Below are positions 60,906 to 64,000 of a DNA stretch of 64,000 bases, piece by piece; position 1 is the first letter of the stretch, and each line of letters starts with the position of its first letter. A program made the translations under genes and the position numbers. The stretch lies in assembly GCF_025200715.1 (NCBI RefSeq), contig NZ_CP104144.1, positions 806,001 through 870,000 on the forward strand. Direction: 5' to 3'. Below the pieces are notes generated by a model, which did not search any database, was not told the origin of the DNA, and was given only the letters and a program-made list of their open reading frames with translations. Origin of the DNA: Rhizobium sullae (GTDB taxonomy: Bacteria > Pseudomonadota > Alphaproteobacteria > Rhizobiales > Rhizobiaceae).

Positions 60906-61912
60906 TTTTCCGCTGCCTGCAATGATGGAAAGCGAAGCGTCACCGGCATGCCCTGGCGAAGATCCGGTCCGGGTTTTTCGATGACCACGCGCAAGCGATA
61001 GACGAGGTCGGTGCGAAGTTCCGGCGTCTCGACAGATTTCGGCGTGAATTCCGCAACCGGGGAAATGAAGCCGATGGTGCCGTCATAGGGCTGATCCGGT
61101 TTGGTATCGGACGTGACCTTGACTTTCATGCCTGGATGAATCCGGCCGAGTTCCGTCTCTGTGACATAACTGCGTATCCAGACGGGTTCCGTCAGCGACA
61201 ACACATAGACGGCATCGGCGGATGATACGATCGCACCGGGCTCCTTGATCCGTGACAGGATGATCCCGTCGTTCGGGGCGCGAAGCTCCGTATCGCGAAG
61301 TGAGGTCCGCGCCGTCGAAAGCGTTGCTTCGGCCGCTTTCAACTGGGCCGCCGCCGCAGCGATGTCTTCAGCGCGGCTGCCTTCCTTCAGCAAAGCGAGC
61401 GCCTGATTTGCGGATTCGGCGCGGGCCGCAGCCATTGCTCTTGCAGCCGTCGCCTGATCGAGACCAGCCTGAGAAACCGTACCCTGTGGCCGCAGCTGCC
61501 GGGCACGATCATAAGCAAGGTTGGCATTCTCCAGGTCAGCAAGGCTTTCGTTGTAGGAGGCGCTTGCCTGCGCGATCTCTGCCGGCCGCGGACCGGCCTT
61601 GAGTTTGTCGAGCGTGGCACGCAGCGCAGCAACATTTGCCTCGGCCGAGCGGACTGCATAGTCGTAAGGCTCGTTATCCAGCCGCGCCAGAACAGCGCCG
61701 CGCTTTACGGAATCACCTTCGTCGACGTGCGCTTCCTCGATCCGGCCGTTGACCCGAAAAGCGAGCGAAACCTGGCGGATATCGACATTGCCGTAGAGCG
61801 TTAACTGTCTCTCACTTTGCTGCGCCCAGCCGAGCCTGGACGGCATGTCGTACCACCAGCCAGCCGCGGCTGCGCCGGCAAGAAGGATCGTAACCGGGAT
61901 GATCTTGTTCAT
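60902..61912 (-). CDS. ybhG: HlyD-type membrane-fusion protein YbhG
   Basis: 336 aa. An N-terminal anchor/signal helix ([17 protein letters not shown]) is followed by the biotinyl-lipoyl half ([19 protein letters not shown]), a long helical hairpin rich in Ala/Glu (about residues 70-190) and the barrel with [20 protein letters not shown]. It links the inner-membrane exporter to an outer-membrane channel. Overlaps cecR and ybhF by 4 bp each. Confidence 0.9.
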   Translation of the reverse strand: MNKIIPVTILLAGAAAAGWWYDMPSRLGWAQQSERQLTLYGNVDIRQVSLAFRVNGRIEEAHVDEGDSVKRGAVLARLDNEPYDYAVRSAEANVAALRATLDKLKAGPRPAEIAQASASYNESLADLENANLAYDRARQLRPQGTVSQAGLDQATAARAMAAARAESANQALALLKEGSRAEDIAAAAAQLKAAEATLSTARTSLRDTELRAPNDGIILSRIKEPGAIVSSADAVYVLSLTEPVWIRSYVTETELGRIHPGMKVKVTSDTKPDQPYDGTIGFISPVAEFTPKSVETPELRTDLVYRLRVVIEKPGPDLRQGMPVTLRFPSLQAAEK

Positions 61913-62607
61913 TCTGGTTCTCCTTTCGCCGGTTCGAGCACGGCGACAAGGTTACGTGCATGGGCCTGCAGCTTTGCGATCTGCTCTTCGCCGATGTGGT
62001 CCCACTCCATCTGCGCCAGCACGGCAGCATTCGCCATCCGGAAAACCAGAAGACTGCCGACGAAGGACAGGCTGCGCAGGCGCACGTTTTCGGAGGCGGG
62101 ATCGTCTTTCAGGATAGCTCCGATCAGCCGCCGTCCCATATTGATCATCGGCCCCATGATGCCGGCATAGACCCTTTCGAAAGCCGCCGTCGGCTCCAGC
62201 TGCTCTCGGATGATGAAACGGGCCCAGGCCTCGGATTCTCGGCTGACAAAGAGGACCACCATCGTCTCGACGATCTCTGTCAGAAAGAGGCGCGCCTGCG
62301 AGGCATTAAGGGGCATATTCGCTTCATCGAGTTCCGCAAGATGACGGCCGACGCGGTGCCGTATCTCGGCGACATGTCCCGCGACAACGCCGGCCAGATA
62401 TTCTGCGGTCGCGATGTAAAGCCCCTCCTTGCCGCCGAAGTAGTAGGGGATAGCCTGCAGGTTGACGCCTGCCGCATCGGCAAGCTTGCGCGTGCTGGCG
62501 CCATCGAAGCCATATCGGCCAAACACGTCGAGTGCCGCTGCAAGCAGCTTCTCGCGGGTGGCGTCGCTTCGGGGAGTGTCAGTTTTTGCGTTGCTGATCT
62601 CTTTCAT
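61909..62607 (-). CDS. cecR: TetR-family regulator CecR (YbiH-like, DUF1956)
   Basis: 232 aa from the ATG at 62607. The HTH is at about residues 25-65 ([31 protein letters not shown]) followed by the C-terminal DUF1956 region typical of CecR ([21 protein letters not shown]). An ATG five codons upstream (62622) overlaps a perfect -10 box, so it cannot be on the transcript. The start at 62607 would be at or very near the predicted +1, so the mRNA may be leaderless. First gene of the export operon, which it probably represses. Confidence 0.87.
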   Translation of the reverse strand: MKEISNAKTDTPRSDATREKLLAAALDVFGRYGFDGASTRKLADAAGVNLQAIPYYFGGKEGLYIATAEYLAGVVAGHVAEIRHRVGRHLAELDEANMPLNASQARLFLTEIVETMVVLFVSRESEAWARFIIREQLEPTAAFERVYAGIMGPMINMGRRLIGAILKDDPASENVRLRSLSFVGSLLVFRMANAAVLAQMEWDHIGEEQIAKLQAHARNLVAVLEPAKGEPE

Positions 62608-62610
62608 AGC

Positions 62611-62642
62611 GCGATTATACATCGCCTTGAGTTTTCAGTCAA
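62611..62642 (-). promoter_or_regulatory. CecR promoter with embedded operator dyad
   Basis: On the minus strand TTGACT (62642-62637), exactly 17 bp, TATAAT (62619-62614). Perfect dyad GCGAT-N5-ATCGC at 62611-62625 covers the -10. A repressor bound there would shut off cecR-ybhGFSR. Confidence 0.7.
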
Positions 62643-62867
62643 TCGAATGAATTATTCTTCTTCGGAAGCCAGTTTGCAAAGGTTGGCGACGATGGCAAAA
62701 AACGAGCGCCGTCTGAAATGGTTGGATCGGTATCGAAGGTTGTGCGCCGAAACGGTCGAACTTCGGTTCTTATTCACATGCCACGGTGTCACAGAATTTA
62801 CTAGCAAATTCAGCCACTTAATGACATTTGATGCGGGGCTGCATTCGATGCTTGATCACAATATGCA

Positions 62868-63842
62868 TCAGACCGGATAACCGAACTCTTCCAGATCCAG
62901 GCCGGTTAACGCGATGACGCGACGGTTGCTATGCCGATAGTGGCCACCAACGAATGCGCGTATCTTTCGGTCGATATTCCTGTAAAGCCGTTCGTCAAAT
63001 GATTGCGGAGTTAGGTGTTCGAAGACCGGCTGCAGCAGTCCGAAGCGCCGCGCGAAGCGGGGGATTTGAACGATCCCGCCGCGGCTGAGTTCGTTGTTGC
63101 TCATAAGGCGGTTTGCAAAGCGCTGAATGACTTGCATCGTAACCGGACGCCTGCTGTTGGTGAGGACCTTTGCGATCACGGCGGGAGGCGGCATCTCCAT
63201 GAACTGGGTGATTTGCCCCACGAAGCCTTCCAGATCCCGCACCATCATCTCGAAAGGCAGCACCAGGACGCGGCCAAAGAGCTCCTGGTAGTGCCGGATC
63301 AGCCGGTCGAACTCGTAGACCTCGAGACGGAATCCAGGCATGCGTCCTAATTGCGGCTCAGGGGTCTCAAGAAACCGGTCGAGCGAGAGGTTCCCGCCGT
63401 CGGTAATGTACTGGCTATATATCGATCTGATGAGCGATACCTGCTCTCGTACCACGATCAAAATTCGCGCCGAGGGGAACGTGTGCACGAGCCGATCCGC
63501 AATCAGCATGCGATCGTAACCGCCACTCGGCGGATATCCGGAAAGTCGTTCGTGGCTAAGGACGAAGCGCAGACCGTTGACGCGCGCGGTCTCGATGTAG
63601 GGGAGGTAAAGGTTTCGGCACCCAGAGGGGTCGAAGGTGAAATTGTCGGGGAATGCGATATCTTTCACAATGCGCGTTCTCGACCCGCCGATGTCGCTGG
63701 AGTAACCATTGATGGGCTGGAAGCAATGGTCCTGCAGATAGGTCGATCCGGTCTTGTGATAGCCGATATGGATAAGTATGTCGGCGAAATCTGCGTCCGC
63801 GGGTGCCGTTCCTCCGCTATCAATCACCCGATTGAAGTTCAT
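62868..63842 (-). CDS. Sulfotransferase-like protein
   Basis: 324 aa from the ATG at 63842, with AAAGGGGG upstream and a 4-bp overlap (ATGA) with the preceding gene's stop. Near residue 25 the motif LIHIGYHKTGSTYLQDHCF resembles the PAPS 5'-phosphosulfate loop. A later ARILIVVREQVSLIRSIYSQ resembles the 3'-phosphate region (Arg, Ser). It may sulfate a surface polysaccharide or similar acceptor; many bacterial proteins of this fold are uncharacterised. Coupling with a possible glycosyltransferase supports a role in surface glycan synthesis (inference). Confidence 0.75.
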   Translation of the reverse strand: MNFNRVIDSGGTAPADADFADILIHIGYHKTGSTYLQDHCFQPINGYSSDIGGSRTRIVKDIAFPDNFTFDPSGCRNLYLPYIETARVNGLRFVLSHERLSGYPPSGGYDRMLIADRLVHTFPSARILIVVREQVSLIRSIYSQYITDGGNLSLDRFLETPEPQLGRMPGFRLEVYEFDRLIRHYQELFGRVLVLPFEMMVRDLEGFVGQITQFMEMPPPAVIAKVLTNSRRPVTMQVIQRFANRLMSNNELSRGGIVQIPRFARRFGLLQPVFEHLTPQSFDERLYRNIDRKIRAFVGGHYRHSNRRVIALTGLDLEEFGYPV

Positions 63843-64000
63843 CGCGCCCCCTTTTTCAGCGAGCGCCCTTGGCTCCACCGGTTGGTTGCAGTCACCTGCC
63901 TGATGCAGGAATCCCATTTTGCCATGACGGTTCCCGTCGCAAAGCGGCGGACGGTTTGATAGCCGGCTTCCGCAAAGCTTCCACGCAGGCTATCGTCCAG
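63839..64000 (-). CDS. C-terminal end of an upstream gene, possibly a glycosyltransferase
   Basis: The frame is open from the right edge of the window to the TGA at 63841-63839, giving the last 53 residues (starting LDDSLRGSFAEAGYQTVRRF). Its stop overlaps the sulfotransferase start, so they are translationally coupled. The ending (GYQTVRRFATGTVMAKWDSC) resembles the C-termini of family 4 glycosyltransferases, but this is too short to be sure. Confidence 0.5.
   Translation of the reverse strand: MDDSLRGSFAEAGYQTVRRFATGTVMAKWDSCIRQVTATNRWSQGRSLKKGAR

Noticed and set aside
62647..62880. 77-codon plus-strand frame between cecR and the sulfotransferase gene
   Set aside because: No ribosome-binding site and no recognisable family; overlaps the cecR -35 region edge and the sulfotransferase end. 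Nothing else was seen in this 245-bp gap except the cecR promoter.
1..64000. rRNA, tRNA, CRISPR arrays and intact insertion sequences
   Set aside because: None was recognised; no regularly spaced direct repeats and no transposase-like reading frame were found.

Overview
The window is GC-rich, almost fully coding DNA that reads as Rhizobiaceae (Rhizobium/Agrobacterium type). The main reasons are the rhaRSTPQUK / rhaDI arrangement of rhamnose genes known from Rhizobium leguminosarum, the large number of solute-binding-protein-dependent ABC importers, and a thiMED operon behind a TPP riboswitch. No rRNA, tRNA, CRISPR array or intact insertion sequence was seen. It looks like a catabolic region of a chromosome or large plasmid; replicon identity cannot be told from the sequence.

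Layout. (1) 1-3140: a GMC dehydrogenase cut by the left edge, a 3-hydroxyisobutyrate-dehydrogenase-like enzyme and a convergent 2-keto-4-pentenoate-hydratase-like enzyme. (2) 3224-14235: the rhamnose locus. The minus-strand operon rhaR-S-T-P-Q-U-K imports, epimerises and phosphorylates rhamnose. The divergent rhaD and rhaI encode the aldolase/dehydrogenase fusion and the isomerase. A one-mismatch 19-bp inverted operator pair overlaps the -35 box of both divergent promoters. A 52-aa Pmp3/YqaE membrane peptide gene lies on the opposite strand between rhaD and rhaI. (3) 14289-15733: an ECF41-type sigma factor with a SnoaL-like C-terminal domain, divergent from a carboxymuconolactone-decarboxylase-family gene, with a copy of the ECF41-type promoter facing each gene. 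(4) 15895-25067: a dipeptide/oligopeptide-type ABC importer with a metallo-amidohydrolase, a RidA-like deaminase, an IclR regulator and a SelA-like PLP enzyme; this is a catabolic unit of unknown substrate.

(5) 25077-28000: small accessory genes: a decaying VapBC module, a TetR regulator with tandem operators, a DUF1810 protein and short hypotheticals. (6) 28176-31277: amidase, sugar-isomerase-like TIM barrel and HpcH/HpaI aldolase. (7) 31274-38834: a spermidine-synthase-like protein, then a sugar cluster (ThuA-like, Gfo/Idh/MocA, ROK regulator, CUT1 ABC importer without its own ATPase). (8) 38848-41220: thiMED with its riboswitch. (9) 41590-44871: hypothetical secreted protein, YkuD lipoprotein, a possible gene remnant, MFS transporter.

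(10) 44892-56663: a 13-gene minus-strand operon. It joins a GlpSTPQUV-like polyol ABC importer with two different ATPases to an ATP-type dihydroxyacetone kinase (DhaKL) and also to a complete PEP-dependent set: DhaL, DhaM-type EIIA, HPr, full-length enzyme I, an HTH protein and DhaK. (11) 56898-62607: cecR-ybhGFSR-type drug-export operon with a strong promoter and dyad at cecR. (12) 62868-64000: a sulfotransferase-like protein and the end of an upstream gene that resembles a glycosyltransferase C-terminus.

The most unusual parts are the self-contained dihydroxyacetone phosphorelay beside an ATP-dependent kinase, the symmetric ECF41 promoter pair, and the amidohydrolase/RidA/SelA-like pathway.
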